From positions 3,286,001-3,350,000 of the forward strand of contig NZ_CP034279.1 in NCBI RefSeq assembly GCF_009739905.1: DNA of 64,000 nt. The letters run 5' to 3'. Positions 8,936 through 18,496 of the stretch are shown here, in pieces. This DNA comes from Streptomyces ficellus. GTDB lineage: Bacteria > Actinomycetota > Actinomycetes > Streptomycetales > Streptomycetaceae. The position numbers and the translations under genes were made by a program. Numbering within the stretch: the stretch's first letter is position 1; each line of letters starts with the position of its first letter. The notes beneath the pieces were generated by a model. It worked only from the letters and a program-made list of their open reading frames with translations. It searched no databases and had not been told where the DNA came from.

Positions 8936-11824
8936 TCAGTCGTCCGACGTGGTCCTGGACGCCGTGGTCTTCTTCGCGGTCGTCTTCTTCGCCGCCGCCG
9001 ACTTGGCCGTCGTCGTCTTCTTCGCGGCCGTCTTCGTCGCCGCCGCCGACTTGGCCGTCGTCGTCTTCTTCGCGGCCGTCTTCTTCGCCGCCGTCTTCTT
9101 CGCGGTGGTCTTCTTGGCCGGCGCCTTCTTGGCCGCCGTCTTCTTGGCGGTCTTCTTCGCCGGGCCCTTGGCCCGCTTCTCCGCCAGCAGCTCGTACCCG
9201 CGCTCCGGCGTGATCTCCTCCACGCTGTCGCCGGTCCGCAGCGTGGCGTTCGTCTCGCCGTCCGTGACGTACGGCCCGAAGCGGCCGTCCTTCACGACCA
9301 CCGGGCGCTCGCTGACCGGGTCGGTGCCCAGCTCCTTCAGCGGCGGCTTGGCGGCCGCGCGGCCACGCTGCTTCGGCTGGGCGTAGATCGCCAGGGCCTC
9401 CTCCAGCGTGATGTTGAAGAGCTGCTCCTCGTTCTCCAGCGACCGCGAGTCCGTGCCCTTCTTCAGGTACGGGCCGTAGCGGCCGTTCTGGGCGGTGATC
9501 TCGACGCCCTCCGCGTCGGTGCCCACCACACGCGGCAGCGACATCAGGCGCAGCGCGTCCTCGAGGGTGACCGTGTCGAGGGTCATCGACTTGAAGAGGG
9601 AGGCCGTGCGCGGCTTGACCGCGTTCTTGCCGGTCTTCGGGGTGCCTTCGGGGAGGACCTCCGTGACGTAGGGGCCGTAGCGGCCGTCCTTGGCGACGAT
9701 CTGGTGACCGGTGGCCGGGTCCGTACCCAGCTCGAAGTCACCGCTGGGCTTGGCCAGCAGCTCCTCCGCCAGCTCGACCGACAGCTCGTCGGGCGCGAGG
9801 TCCTCCGGCACGTCGGCGCGCTGGTGGCCCTCCGCGTCCTTCTCACCGCGCTCGATGTACGGGCCGTAGCGGCCGACGCGCAGCACGATGCCGTTGCCGA
9901 CGGGGAAGGAGGAGATCTCGCGGGCGTCGATCGCGCCCAGGTCGGTGACCAGTTCCTTCAGGCCGCCGAGGTGGTCGCCGTCGCCGTTGCCGGCCTCGGC
10001 GGCGCCTCCGGTCGCGCCGTCGCCCTCGCCGAAGTAGAAACGCTTCAGCCACGGCACGGCCTGCGCCTCGCCGCGCGCGATGCGGTCGAGGTCGTCCTCC
10101 ATCTTCGCCGTGAAGTCGTAGTCGACGAGCCGGCCGAAGTGCTTCTCCAGCAGGTTGACGACGGCGAAGGAGAGGAAGGACGGGACGAGGGCCGTGCCCT
10201 TCTTGAAGACGTAGCCGCGGTCGAGGATCGTGCCGATGATCGACGCGTACGTCGACGGGCGGCCGATCTCGCGCTCTTCCAGCTCCTTGACCAGCGAGGC
10301 CTCGGTGTAGCGGGCCGGCGGCTTGGTGGCGTGGCCGTCCGCGGTGATCTCCTCGGCGGACAGCGCGTCGCCCTGCGCGACCTGCGGCAGCCGGCGCTCA
10401 CGGTCGTCGAGCTCGGCGTTCGGGTCGTCGGCGCCCTCGACGTACGCCTTCATGAAGCCGTGGAAGGTGATGGTCTTGCCGGACGCGCTGAACTCGGCGT
10501 CGCGGCCGTCGCTCGCCCGGCCACCGATCTTGACGGTGACGGAGTTCCCGACGGCGTCCTTCATCTGGGAGGCGACGGTCCGCTTCCAGATCAGCTCGTA
10601 CAGCTTGAACTGGTCACCGGTCAGGCCGGTCTCCGCCGGGGTGCGGAAACGGTCACCTGAGGGGCGGATCGCCTCGTGCGCCTCCTGCGCGTTCTTGACC
10701 TTGCCCGCGTAGACGCGCGGGGAGTCCGGGAGGTAGTCGGCCCCGTACAGCTGCGTGACCTGCGCCCGGGCGGCCGTGACCGCGGTGTCGGACAGGATGG
10801 TGGAGTCCGTACGCATGTAGGTGATGAAGCCGTTCTCGTACAGCTTCTGCGCGATCTGCATCGTCGCCTTGGCACCGAAGCCGAGCTTGCGGCTGGCTTC
10901 CTGCTGGAGGGTGGTGGTGCGGAAGGGCGCGTACGGGGAGCGGCGGTACGGCTTCGACTCGACGGAGCGGACGGCGAACGACGTGTCGGCGAGCGCGGCG
11001 GCGAGCGCGCGGGCATTGGCCTCGTCCAGGTGCAGCACCTGGCCGGAGGACGCCTTCAGCTGCCCGTCGGGGCCGAAGTCGCGGCCCTGTGCGACGCGGC
11101 GGCCGTCGACCGTGGCCAGGCGGGCGACGATGTTCGACGGGTCGGACGCGTCACCGGTGCGGCCGGTGGCGAACGTGCCGGTCAGGTCCCAGTACGAGGC
11201 GGAGCGGAACGCGATGCGCTCGCGCTCCCGCTCGACGACGAGGCGGGTGGCGACGGACTGCACGCGGCCCGCGGACAGGCGGGGCATGACCTTCTTCCAC
11301 AGGACCGGCGAGACCTCGTAGCCGTAGAGGCGGTCGAGGATGCGGCGGGTCTCCTGGGCGTCGACCATGCGCTTGTTCAGCTCGCGCGGGTTGGCGACGG
11401 CGGCCTGGATCGCGTCCTTGGTGATCTCGTGGAAGACCATCCGGTGGACGGGGACCTTGGGCTTGAGGACCTCGAGCAGGTGCCAGGCGATCGCCTCGCC
11501 CTCGCGGTCCTCATCGGTGGCGAGGAAGAGTTCGTCCGACTCGGCCAGCTGCTCCTTGAGCTTCCTGACCTGGGCCTTCTTGTCGGCGTTGACGACGTAG
11601 ATGGGCTGGAAGTCGTGTTCGACGTCCACCCCGAGGCGGCGCACCTCGCCGGTGTACTTCTCGGGCACCTCGGCGGCGCCGTTGGGGAGGTCGCGGATGT
11701 GCCCGACGCTCGCCTCGACGACGTATCCGGGGCCGAGGTAGCCCTTGATCGTCTTCGCCTTGGCAGGCGACTCGACGATGACGAGTCGGCGGCCGCCCTG
11801 TGCGGTCTCGCTGGTCGGGGACAA
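8936..11824 (-). CDS. topA: DNA topoisomerase I
   Basis: A 962-residue type IA topoisomerase that relaxes negative supercoils. The TOPRIM domain starts at RRLVIVESPAKAKTI and includes TDEDREGEAIAWH. The active Tyr lies in FITYMRTDST near residue 337. The C-terminal half carries repeated FGPYV/YGPYI-type topoisomerase C-terminal repeats rather than zinc fingers. The protein ends in a long Lys/Ala tail (KKTAAKKTTAKK repeats), typical of Streptomyces TopA and needed for processive DNA binding in that genus. The frame is open to 11968, but family alignment puts the start at TTG 11824 (SPTSETAQGGRR), with GGAG about 12 nt upstream. Confidence 0.95.
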   Translation of the reverse strand: MSPTSETAQGGRRLVIVESPAKAKTIKGYLGPGYVVEASVGHIRDLPNGAAEVPEKYTGEVRRLGVDVEHDFQPIYVVNADKKAQVRKLKEQLAESDELFLATDEDREGEAIAWHLLEVLKPKVPVHRMVFHEITKDAIQAAVANPRELNKRMVDAQETRRILDRLYGYEVSPVLWKKVMPRLSAGRVQSVATRLVVERERERIAFRSASYWDLTGTFATGRTGDASDPSNIVARLATVDGRRVAQGRDFGPDGQLKASSGQVLHLDEANARALAAALADTSFAVRSVESKPYRRSPYAPFRTTTLQQEASRKLGFGAKATMQIAQKLYENGFITYMRTDSTILSDTAVTAARAQVTQLYGADYLPDSPRVYAGKVKNAQEAHEAIRPSGDRFRTPAETGLTGDQFKLYELIWKRTVASQMKDAVGNSVTVKIGGRASDGRDAEFSASGKTITFHGFMKAYVEGADDPNAELDDRERRLPQVAQGDALSAEEITADGHATKPPARYTEASLVKELEEREIGRPSTYASIIGTILDRGYVFKKGTALVPSFLSFAVVNLLEKHFGRLVDYDFTAKMEDDLDRIARGEAQAVPWLKRFYFGEGDGATGGAAEAGNGDGDHLGGLKELVTDLGAIDAREISSFPVGNGIVLRVGRYGPYIERGEKDAEGHQRADVPEDLAPDELSVELAEELLAKPSGDFELGTDPATGHQIVAKDGRYGPYVTEVLPEGTPKTGKNAVKPRTASLFKSMTLDTVTLEDALRLMSLPRVVGTDAEGVEITAQNGRYGPYLKKGTDSRSLENEEQLFNITLEEALAIYAQPKQRGRAAAKPPLKELGTDPVSERPVVVKDGRFGPYVTDGETNATLRTGDSVEEITPERGYELLAEKRAKGPAKKTAKKTAAKKAPAKKTTAKKTAAKKTAAKKTTTAKSAAATKTAAKKTTTAKSAAAKKTTAKKTTASRTTSDD

Positions 11825-12149
11825 CTTCGCTCTTCTCTCCGGTCGACGCTCGGTGGCGCGTGCCGCGCGGTGTGGTCGCACCGCGTGCACTCCTTGGGCA
11901 CTGCGCGCACCGCCGTGACTGACGTGCCAGTCGGGATGCCGTGGCGTCGTGACTGCCACGGCTGTCACGACTGTCGTGACGGTGACGCTGTGCTCTTACG
12001 CTGCTGTCGCTGCGGAGTGTGACGGTACAACCCGCCCCCGTGTCAAACGGCAAAAGACCGCAACGGCCACTCGAACGGTAACCCGAGTCCGGGCATTCCT
12101 GCCGCCCGGACTCCACTCAGTACCCGGAGCCCCTCATTCCGTGGTCCTG
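11825..12149 (-). promoter_or_regulatory. topA upstream region with TTGACA and GTCGTGAC repeats
   Basis: A 325-bp region without a gene. On the minus strand a perfect -35 hexamer TTGACA occupies 12046-12041; candidate -10 elements are TACCGT (12027-12022) or CACACT (12021-12016), neither ideally spaced. In the leader, GTCGTGAC (11946-11953), its complement GTCACGAC (11964-11971) and GTCGTGAC again (11973-11980) form an inverted-repeat cluster. topA promoters in Streptomyces respond to supercoiling; a direct role for these repeats is inference. Confidence 0.45.
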
Positions 12150-12368
12150 TCAGACACGGCCGAAACACCACAGGCCGAGGACCACGAAAGCGGCTCCCAG
12201 CGAGGTCGCGAACGTGATCGCCGCCACGGGGCTCACCCCGAGCGCGACCGGCGCCCGGTGCAGCGCACGTGTCCCGGTCCACAGCAGCAGCCCCGCCCCG
12301 AACAGCGTGAACGCCACGCCGGCGAAGATGGCCGGTCCGCTCTCCATGCCGTACCCCGATCCGCTCAT
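12150..12368 (-). CDS. Small two-span membrane protein
   Basis: A 72-residue hypothetical protein. Two hydrophobic segments are visible, GPAIFAGVAFTLFGAGLLLW (residues 11-30) and AAITFATSLGAAFVVLGLW (about 49-67), joined by a basic loop. The ATG at 12368 follows an AGGG-containing leader; the frame is open further upstream, but that part is low-complexity and not credible as coding. It sits alone between topA and the methyltransferase, matching the position of SCO3544 in S. coelicolor (from memory). No function is recognised. Confidence 0.7.
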   Translation of the reverse strand: MSGSGYGMESGPAIFAGVAFTLFGAGLLLWTGTRALHRAPVALGVSPVAAITFATSLGAAFVVLGLWCFGRV

Positions 12369-12868
12369 CGATCCCTGGTTGCCCCGAGGGCGAGGCTGAC
12401 ACCTCCGGACGTCGCCGGCGCGAATTGCGGATGAACGGCACGGAAGACACGCCCCGGGTTCACCCACGCGGCGCCGTGCGGGAGCGGGGGGCCCGGGGCG
12501 GGCGTCGGGGCCGCGGGCGGGGGCGGGGCCAGGGGCGGGGGTCGGTCGGATGGGGAACCCGAGCGCGGGCCGACCTGTCGGGCGCGGGAGCCCGCGGCCG
12601 GAAGCCCGGTCCGACCGGGCCCGCGCGGGAGCCCGAGCGCGGCCGGGCCCTCGGGAGCGCGAGCCGACCCCGCAGCCGACCGGGCGTCGCCGACCCGGCG
12701 CGCGGAGCCCCACCGCTCCGGGCCACCGGGAGCACGAGCCGACACCGCAGCCGACCGCGCCCGCCGAGCCGTCGGGAGCGCGAGCCGGCCGCGCCCCGCC
12801 GACCGCCCGCCCGGGTCGCCGACCCGTCCGGCGCCGGAACCCCGCACCCTCGGGTCACGGCATGCCGG
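12369..12868. other. Gene-free spacer with imperfect repeats
   Basis: 500 bp of extreme G+C content without a supportable gene. Imperfect copies of GGGAGCRCGAGCCGAC occur near 12653, 12728 and 12774, followed by CGCAGCCGACCG in the first two. No other signal is seen. Confidence 0.5.
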
Positions 12869-14383
12869 TCACGTTCCGGGCGCCGGTTCCAGGAAGCCCT
12901 CCTCCACGAGGAGCCGGATCGCTTGGGGCGTACGGTCCCGGAGCAGCACCGGGTCCTCGCCCATCAGCTGGGCGATGGCGTCCAGGATCCGCCCGGCGCT
13001 GAGCGTCCCGTCGCAGACGCCCGCGAAGCCGGCGCCGACGGTGTCGACCCTGGTGGCGCGGCGCATGCCCCGGTTCTGCCGGAGCACGACGTGCTCGGGG
13101 TCCTCGGCGCCCGGCATCCCGACCTGCTCCTGCATCACCTCGGGTGCCAGCACGAAGTGGTCGGCGAGCAGCGCCGCGTCGTCGCGCGTCCGCAGGTAGT
13201 CCTGGCGGGCGAAGTGCGCCCGTACCGTCTCGCCGAGCGGCTGTTCGACCGGGTGCGGCCACTCCTCGACGACGACGGACGGCTCGTCCGCGCCGGACTT
13301 GCGGAGCGTGATCCAGCCGAAGCCGACGGCCTTGGTCCCGCGCTGCTCGAACTCGTCCAGCCACGCCTCGTACCGCTCGGTGTACCGGTCCGGGTCGCCC
13401 TGGTGGTCGCCCGCGTCCCGCAGCCACAACTCGGCGTACTGCGTCACGTCCTGCACCTCGCGCTGGACGATCCAGGCGTCGCAGCCGCGCGGCACCCAGG
13501 AACGGAGCCGGTCCTGCCAGTCCTCGCCCTCCACGTGCTGCCAGTTGGCGAGGAAGTGCGCGAACCCCCCGTCGTTCAGCCGCTCTCCGGCCCGCTGGAC
13601 GAGCGACCGGCACAGGTCGTCGCCGCCCATCCCGCCGTCCCGGTAGGTCAGCCGGGCACCGGGCGAGATGACGAACGGCGGGTTCGACACGATCAGGTCG
13701 TACGTCTCCGAGGCCACCGGTTCGAACAGTGAACCCGTGCGCAGGTCGGCCTCCGGCGCGCCGGACAGCGCGAGCGTGAGCCGGGTGAACTCCAGCGCCC
13801 GCGGGTTCAGGTCGGTCGCCGTCACGCGCGTGGCGTGCTGCGCGGCGTGCAGCGCCTGGATGCCGGAACCGGTGCCGAGGTCGAGGGCCGAGGCGACGGG
13901 CGTACGCACCGTGATCCCGGCGAGCGTGGTGGACGCGCCGCCCACGCCGAGGACCACGCCCTCGCCGCGGCCGCTCGCGCCCGCCGCGCCGCCGACGGCG
14001 CAGCCCAGGTCGGAGACGATGAACCAGTCCTGCCCCTCCGGTCCGCCGTACGGCCGGACGTCGACGGTGGCGCGGATCTCGCCGCCGTCCGCCACGACCC
14101 ATCCGTCGGCGAGCGCCTCTTCGAGCGGCAGCACGGCGCGCGCCCGGTCGTGCGGGACGGGCCGCTGGAGGAGGAAGAGGCGGACGAGCGTGGCGAGCGG
14201 GCCGTCCGCGCGGGTGGCGCGCAGGGCGGGGACCGTCTCACTGCGGGCGAGCGCGGCGTAGGCGGGGGCGCCGAGCAGCTCGAGCAGGCCGTCGGCGGTG
14301 AAGTCGGCGGCGAGCAGGGCGTCGCGGAGGCGGTCGGCGCGGTCGGGCACCGGGAGGCTGGCGGTAAGGCTGGTCGTACTCAC
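12869..14383 (-). CDS. Class I SAM-dependent methyltransferase (HemK/PrmC-like, NPPF motif)
   Basis: A 504-residue protein. Residues 1-140 are an N-terminal helical domain (DUF7059 type, by recollection). The Rossmann methyltransferase domain follows, with motif I ALDLGTGSGIQALHAA, an acidic motif II (VTATDLNPRALEF) and motif IV DLIVSNPPFV. The (N/D)PPY/F signature marks N-methylation of an amide or amino group, as in the release-factor glutamine methyltransferase PrmC. The protein is almost twice PrmC length and its substrate cannot be read from the sequence. The GTG at 14383 (STTSLTAS) is taken as start because residues upstream look non-coding. It is monocistronic by its flanking gaps. Confidence 0.85.
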   Translation of the reverse strand: MSTTSLTASLPVPDRADRLRDALLAADFTADGLLELLGAPAYAALARSETVPALRATRADGPLATLVRLFLLQRPVPHDRARAVLPLEEALADGWVVADGGEIRATVDVRPYGGPEGQDWFIVSDLGCAVGGAAGASGRGEGVVLGVGGASTTLAGITVRTPVASALDLGTGSGIQALHAAQHATRVTATDLNPRALEFTRLTLALSGAPEADLRTGSLFEPVASETYDLIVSNPPFVISPGARLTYRDGGMGGDDLCRSLVQRAGERLNDGGFAHFLANWQHVEGEDWQDRLRSWVPRGCDAWIVQREVQDVTQYAELWLRDAGDHQGDPDRYTERYEAWLDEFEQRGTKAVGFGWITLRKSGADEPSVVVEEWPHPVEQPLGETVRAHFARQDYLRTRDDAALLADHFVLAPEVMQEQVGMPGAEDPEHVVLRQNRGMRRATRVDTVGAGFAGVCDGTLSAGRILDAIAQLMGEDPVLLRDRTPQAIRLLVEEGFLEPAPGT

Positions 14384-14410
14384 CTGCCCATTGTGACCGC
14401 CGCCACTGAC

Positions 14411-14454
14411 AATCGACGCGCGGCCCGGCCCCAATCGATGCGCGGCCCGGCCCC
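14411..14454. repeat. 22-bp tandem repeat, two copies
   Basis: AATCGAYGCGCGGCCCGGCC plus CC occurs twice in tandem (14411-14432 and 14433-14454) with one mismatch, just upstream of the methyltransferase start. No function is evident. Confidence 0.7.
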
Positions 14455-14488
14455 CGGACACCGGGAACCGGGCCGGAATCCCTGACCC

Positions 14489-15154
14489 TTATGCGGCGGG
14501 CGCCGAGGGCTTCCCCGCCGAAGCGGGAGCCGACGCGCCTGAGGCGGCCGACGCGTCAGATGCGTCCGACGCGGCGGGGCCCGGCTTGGCCGGCGGCACC
14601 GACGCCTCCGCCCTGCGGCAGCCGGGCTGCTTGGCCATGGCCTGGCCCAGCTGGCCGGCCTGGAGCTTCGCCAGTGCGTCCTGGTCCATCTTCTCGATCT
14701 TCTTCAGCCCGGCGGCGACGGTCTGCAGGCCGTCGGCGAACTTCTGCTGGTTCTTCGGGTCGAGCGCGTCGACCTGCTTCTTGAGGCCCTCGTACGCCGC
14801 GGCCGTGGCGTTCAGCTCCTTGACCGCGTCCTGCTGGAGCTTCTCGCCGCCGTCCACGGGCGGTACACCGGCGTCCTGTACCGCCTTGGCGAGTGCCTTG
14901 TCCGCGTCGGCGATGTCCTGGAAGGCCTTCGAGTCGGCGGCCTGGATGTCGGCGGGCTTGCCGTCCGCGGCCGTCGAGATGATGGCCTGCTGGGCGTTGG
15001 CCCGCTTCTGGATCTGCGGCTGTGCCTGGTCGCAGACGTTCTTGGCCCAGGCGTCCACCTTGTTCTCGCCACCACCGTCGTCGTCACTGCAGCCCGACAG
15101 CGCGAGCACCAGTACCGCACCGCCGGACAGTGCGGCCGCAAGCTTCTTGTTCAC
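14489..15154 (-). CDS. Lipoprotein with helical domain and low-complexity tail
   Basis: A 221-residue probable lipoprotein. The signal peptide NKKLAAALSGGAVLVLALSG is followed by Cys of the lipobox LSGC. After a Gly/Asp linker comes an alpha-helical region (about 35-180) rich in Ala, Lys and Gln, probably a bundle or coiled coil. The last 45 residues are Ala/Ser/Pro low complexity (SDASDASAASGASAPAS). GTG at 15154 has GGAAGGG upstream at good spacing. A second Cys lies at QPGC near residue 178 and another in KNVCDQ. No enzymatic motif is visible. It is likely an envelope protein of unknown role, matching the position of SCO3546. Confidence 0.8.
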   Translation of the reverse strand: MNKKLAAALSGGAVLVLALSGCSDDDGGGENKVDAWAKNVCDQAQPQIQKRANAQQAIISTAADGKPADIQAADSKAFQDIADADKALAKAVQDAGVPPVDGGEKLQQDAVKELNATAAAYEGLKKQVDALDPKNQQKFADGLQTVAAGLKKIEKMDQDALAKLQAGQLGQAMAKQPGCRRAEASVPPAKPGPAASDASDASAASGASAPASAGKPSAPAA

Positions 15155-15324
15155 CGGTTTGGTCCCTTCCGAGGCTCTCGGCCCCGGAACATACACGCCA
15201 AGTGGGCGACTTTCGCGTGTCGTGCGACCGTTTCGTACGCTTTTACAACCATTTGTAGCAAGAGGAAAGCACGAGAGAAGGCTCACCGTCCGATGAGCCG
15301 AACGGGCGGGAGAGCAGACGGAAC

Positions 15325-15358
15325 GGGCGGACGGGCCGTCATCACGACCCGCCCGCCC
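15325..15358 (-). terminator. Possible hppA terminator
   Basis: GGGCGGACGGG and CCCGCCCGCCC form an 11-bp G+C stem with one A-C mismatch and a 12-nt loop, about 55 bp downstream of the hppA stop. There is no T-run, so the call is weak. Confidence 0.4.
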
Positions 15359-15411
15359 GCCACTTGCCCGACACTTGCCCGGCACTTGCTCGCCACGTGA
15401 CCGCCCGGCGC

Positions 15412-17802
15412 CTACAAGGTCGCCGCCTTGTCGGTGACCCGGCCCGTGTTGTTGTCGTCTTCGTCACCCACGGCGATGGTCCGCCGCTTGGACACGTACA
15501 CCGCGGCGATGATGACCAGGATGGAGAGCGTCGCCACCACGGCCCGTACCCCCGCGCTGGCGTCGTCGCCGTAGCTGAACTGCACGATCGCCGGCGCGAT
15601 CAGCAGCGCCACCAGGTTCATCACCTTCAGCAGGGGGTTGATCGCCGGTCCCGCGGTGTCCTTGAAGGGGTCGCCGACCGTGTCGCCGATCACGGTGGCG
15701 GCGTGCGACTCGCTGCCCTTGCCGCCGTGGTGACCGTCCTCGACGAGCTTCTTGGCGTTGTCCCAGGCGCCGCCGGAGTTGGCCAGGAAGACGGCCATCA
15801 GGGTGCCGGTGCCGATGGCGCCCGCGAGGTACGCCCCGAGGGCGCCCACGCCGAACGTGAAGCCGACGGCGATGGGCGCCATGACGGCCAGCAGGCCGGG
15901 GGTGGCCAGCTCGCGCAGGGCGTCCTTGGTGCAGATGTCGACGACGCGTCCGTACTCCGGTTTCTCGCTGTGGTCCATGATCCCGGGGTGCTCGCGGAAC
16001 TGCCGGCGCACCTCGTAGACCACCGCTCCCGCCGACCGCGACACCGCGTTGATCGCCAGCCCGGAGAAGAGGAAGACGACCGCGGCGCCCAGGATCAGAC
16101 CCACGAGGTTGTTGGGCTGGGAGATGTCCATGGTCAGGTTCATCTCCGTCGCCCTGGCCTCCACCTCGCGCACGGCGGTGGCGATGGCGTCCCGGTACGA
16201 GCCGAAGAGCGCCGCCGCCGCCAGTACCGCCGTGGCGATGGCGATGCCCTTGGTGATGGCCTTGGTGGTGTTGCCGACGGCGTCGAGGTCGGTGAGGACC
16301 TGCGCGCCCGCCCCCTCGACGTCGCCGGACATCTCGGCGATGCCCTGAGCGTTGTCGGAGACGGGGCCGAAGGTGTCCATGGCGACGATGACGCCGACCG
16401 TGGTGAGCAGCCCGGTGCCCGCGAGGGCCACGGCGAACAGCGCCAGGGTGATCGACGCCCCGCCGAGGAGGAACGCCCCGTACACCGAGAGGCCGATCAG
16501 CAGCGCGGTGTAGACGGCGGACTCCAGGCCGATCGAGATGCCGGCGAGGACGACGGTCGCGGGCCCGGTCAGGGAGGACTTTCCGATGTCCCTGACCGGG
16601 CGCCGGGTGGTCTCGGTGAAGTAGCCGGTCAGCTGCTGGATCAGCGCGGCCAGCACGATGCCGATCGCGACCGCCACGAGCGCCAGGGTGCGCGGGTCAC
16701 CGCCGTGCGCGCTGATGGCGGACTCGGTGACGCCCTCGAGTTCGGCGTACGAGGAGGGGAGGTAGACGAAGACCGCGACCGCGACGAGCGCGAGCGAGAT
16801 CACCGCGGAGATGAAGAAGCCCCGGTTGATCGCGGCCATCCCACTGCGGTCGGCGCGCCGCGGGGCGACCGCGAAGATGCCGATCATCGCGGTGACCACG
16901 CCGATCGCCGGCACGATCAGGGGGAAGGCGAGACCGAGGTCTCCGAACGCGGCCTTGCCGAGGATCAGCGCGGCGACCAGGGTCACGGCGTACGACTCGA
17001 AGAGGTCGGCGGCCATGCCCGCGCAGTCGCCGACGTTGTCCCCGACGTTGTCGGCGATCGTGGCGGCGTTGCGCGGGTCGTCCTCGGGGATTCCCTGCTC
17101 GACCTTGCCGACGAGGTCAGCGCCGACGTCCGCGGCCTTGGTGAAGATGCCGCCGCCGACACGCATGAACATCGCGATGAGCGCGGCGCCCAGGCCGAAA
17201 CCTTCCAGCACCTTGGGGGCGTCGGCGGCGTACACGAGGACGACACAGGAGGCGCCGAGCAGGCCGAGGCCCACCGTGAACATGCCGACCACGCCACCCG
17301 TACGAAAAGCGATCTTCATCGCTTTGTGCGAGACGGTCGTCAGGTCCTTTTGTGGTTCTCCGGGCGCGGGGGTCGCCTCGCGCGCCGCCGCCGCGACGCG
17401 CACATTCGCCCGTACGGCGAGACGCATGCCGATGTAACCGGTGATCGCCGAGAACAGGGCGCCCACCAGGAAGAACAATGATCGTCCGGCGCGCTGCGAC
17501 CAGTTGTCCGCGGGCAGCAGCAGGAGCAGGAAGAAAACGACGACCGCGAAGATTCCGAGGGTTCGCAGCTGCCGGGCCAGATAGGCGTTCGCGCCTTCCT
17601 GGACGGCCGCCGCGATCTTCTTCATCGCGGTGGTGCCCTCACCGGCCGCCAGCACCTGGCGTACGAGCAGCTGCGCGACGATCAGGGCGGCCAGAGCCAC
17701 GGCCGCGATGACGATCACGATGATCCGGTTCTCATCGGTGAGGACCGCGGCCGCGAGAGAGGTCGGGTGATCGGACACTTGCGTACTGAAGAGCCCCGCC
17801 AT
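15412..17802 (-). CDS. hppA: Membrane-bound proton-pumping pyrophosphatase (K+-independent)
   Basis: A 796-residue polytopic membrane protein, about 16 spans, that couples PPi hydrolysis to proton export. The PPi/Mg site is clear: [20 protein letters not shown] and [20 protein letters not shown]. The [10 protein letters not shown] segment carries Lys where K+-dependent enzymes have Ala, which marks the K+-independent proton-pumping class. ATG 17802 has a strong AAGGAGG ribosome site. It is transcribed as a single gene from a comparatively A+T-rich upstream region. It may recycle PPi from tRNA charging and nucleotide synthesis into membrane energy (family knowledge). Confidence 0.97.
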   Translation of the reverse strand: MAGLFSTQVSDHPTSLAAAVLTDENRIIVIVIAAVALAALIVAQLLVRQVLAAGEGTTAMKKIAAAVQEGANAYLARQLRTLGIFAVVVFFLLLLLPADNWSQRAGRSLFFLVGALFSAITGYIGMRLAVRANVRVAAAAREATPAPGEPQKDLTTVSHKAMKIAFRTGGVVGMFTVGLGLLGASCVVLVYAADAPKVLEGFGLGAALIAMFMRVGGGIFTKAADVGADLVGKVEQGIPEDDPRNAATIADNVGDNVGDCAGMAADLFESYAVTLVAALILGKAAFGDLGLAFPLIVPAIGVVTAMIGIFAVAPRRADRSGMAAINRGFFISAVISLALVAVAVFVYLPSSYAELEGVTESAISAHGGDPRTLALVAVAIGIVLAALIQQLTGYFTETTRRPVRDIGKSSLTGPATVVLAGISIGLESAVYTALLIGLSVYGAFLLGGASITLALFAVALAGTGLLTTVGVIVAMDTFGPVSDNAQGIAEMSGDVEGAGAQVLTDLDAVGNTTKAITKGIAIATAVLAAAALFGSYRDAIATAVREVEARATEMNLTMDISQPNNLVGLILGAAVVFLFSGLAINAVSRSAGAVVYEVRRQFREHPGIMDHSEKPEYGRVVDICTKDALRELATPGLLAVMAPIAVGFTFGVGALGAYLAGAIGTGTLMAVFLANSGGAWDNAKKLVEDGHHGGKGSESHAATVIGDTVGDPFKDTAGPAINPLLKVMNLVALLIAPAIVQFSYGDDASAGVRAVVATLSILVIIAAVYVSKRRTIAVGDEDDNNTGRVTDKAATL

Positions 17803-17995
17803 TCGTCCTCCTTGACGTCAGAAGAGCTCAAGACGTGGACGGATTGTAGGGAGCAGAACCTGATCAAAACAGAGCGCCGTAGAACAGAATTGACCTTCGG
17901 TTGCCAGTCGGCAAATGCGCGATGTACGGAATCCACTCGAAAGCAGTAATGACTTTGGGCCATTGACGCCCGGCGGATGGATCTAGAAAAGAGAA
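17803..17995 (-). promoter_or_regulatory. A+T-richer hppA promoter region
   Basis: Intergenic DNA of visibly lower G+C (many A/T tracts) between the anti-sigma gene terminator and hppA. On the minus strand a good -10 hexamer TACAAT lies at 17848-17843. A TTGATC lies 13 bp upstream of it, too close for a canonical -35, so the exact promoter is uncertain. Confidence 0.45.
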
Positions 17996-18020
17996 AAGGC
18001 CCTGCTCAGCAGGGCCTTTC
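17996..18020 (-). terminator. Terminator of the bldG/anti-sigma unit
   Basis: A perfect 11-bp stem AAAGGCCCTGC/GCAGGGCCTTT with a 3-nt TCA loop, followed on the minus strand by TTTTCTCTTTTC. This is a classic intrinsic terminator 18 bp past the anti-sigma gene stop. Confidence 0.9.
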
Positions 18021-18037
18021 ATTTTGTCGCGGTGGAG

Positions 18038-18496
18038 TCAGGGCAGAACGGTAGTGGGCGTCGTCGGCCATGTCATCCGGATGACACCGCCCGCCTCGCC
18101 GGCCGACACCTCGACGTCGTCGACGAGCCCGGTGATCACGGCGAGGCCCATCTCGTCCTCGCCCTCCGCGTCGTCGAACTCCTCGACGGGTGCGGCGCTG
18201 CGGCTGCCCGGCACCCCGGCGGCGTCGGCCGCCGCCACGCCCGCGCCCGGGACCTCGTCGCCGACCTCGATGGAGAACGTCTTCTCCTCCTCGCTCAGCA
18301 CGACCCGGATCGGCGAGGCCACGTGGTTGCTGCGGTGCAGCCCGACGGCGCGGGAGCACGCCTCGCCGACGGCGAGCCTGACCTCGTCCAGCACTGCTTC
18401 GTCGACCCCGGCTCGGCGCGCCACGGCGGCCGCCACGAGACGGGCGGTCCTGACGTGCTCGGGCTGGGCGCTGAAGCGGAGTTCAACGGTGGCCAT
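18038..18496 (-). CDS. RsbW-like anti-sigma factor (BldG partner, SCO3548 type)
   Basis: A 152-residue HATPase_c_2 (GHKL) protein. The N-box region LAVGEACSRAVGLH has Arg49 where GHKL kinases usually have the Mg-binding Asn. A reduced G1-like VGDEVPG and a later GLAVITGLVDDVEV segment remain. Residues 95-115 are an acidic, low-complexity insert (EEFDDAEGEDE). In S. coelicolor the gene downstream of bldG encodes an anti-sigma factor that binds BldG and controls differentiation and antibiotic production. GAGGGG precedes ATG 18496. Here the two genes are 584 bp apart, with a tandem repeat between them. Kinase activity is doubtful given the N-box. Confidence 0.85.
   Translation of the reverse strand: MATVELRFSAQPEHVRTARLVAAAVARRAGVDEAVLDEVRLAVGEACSRAVGLHRSNHVASPIRVVLSEEEKTFSIEVGDEVPGAGVAAADAAGVPGSRSAAPVEEFDDAEGEDEMGLAVITGLVDDVEVSAGEAGGVIRMTWPTTPTTVLP

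Noticed and set aside
15364..17481. 705-codon plus-strand frame opposite hppA
   Set aside because: Composition (His/Asp/Gly/Arg runs) is that of an antisense shadow; hppA is unmistakable on the other strand.
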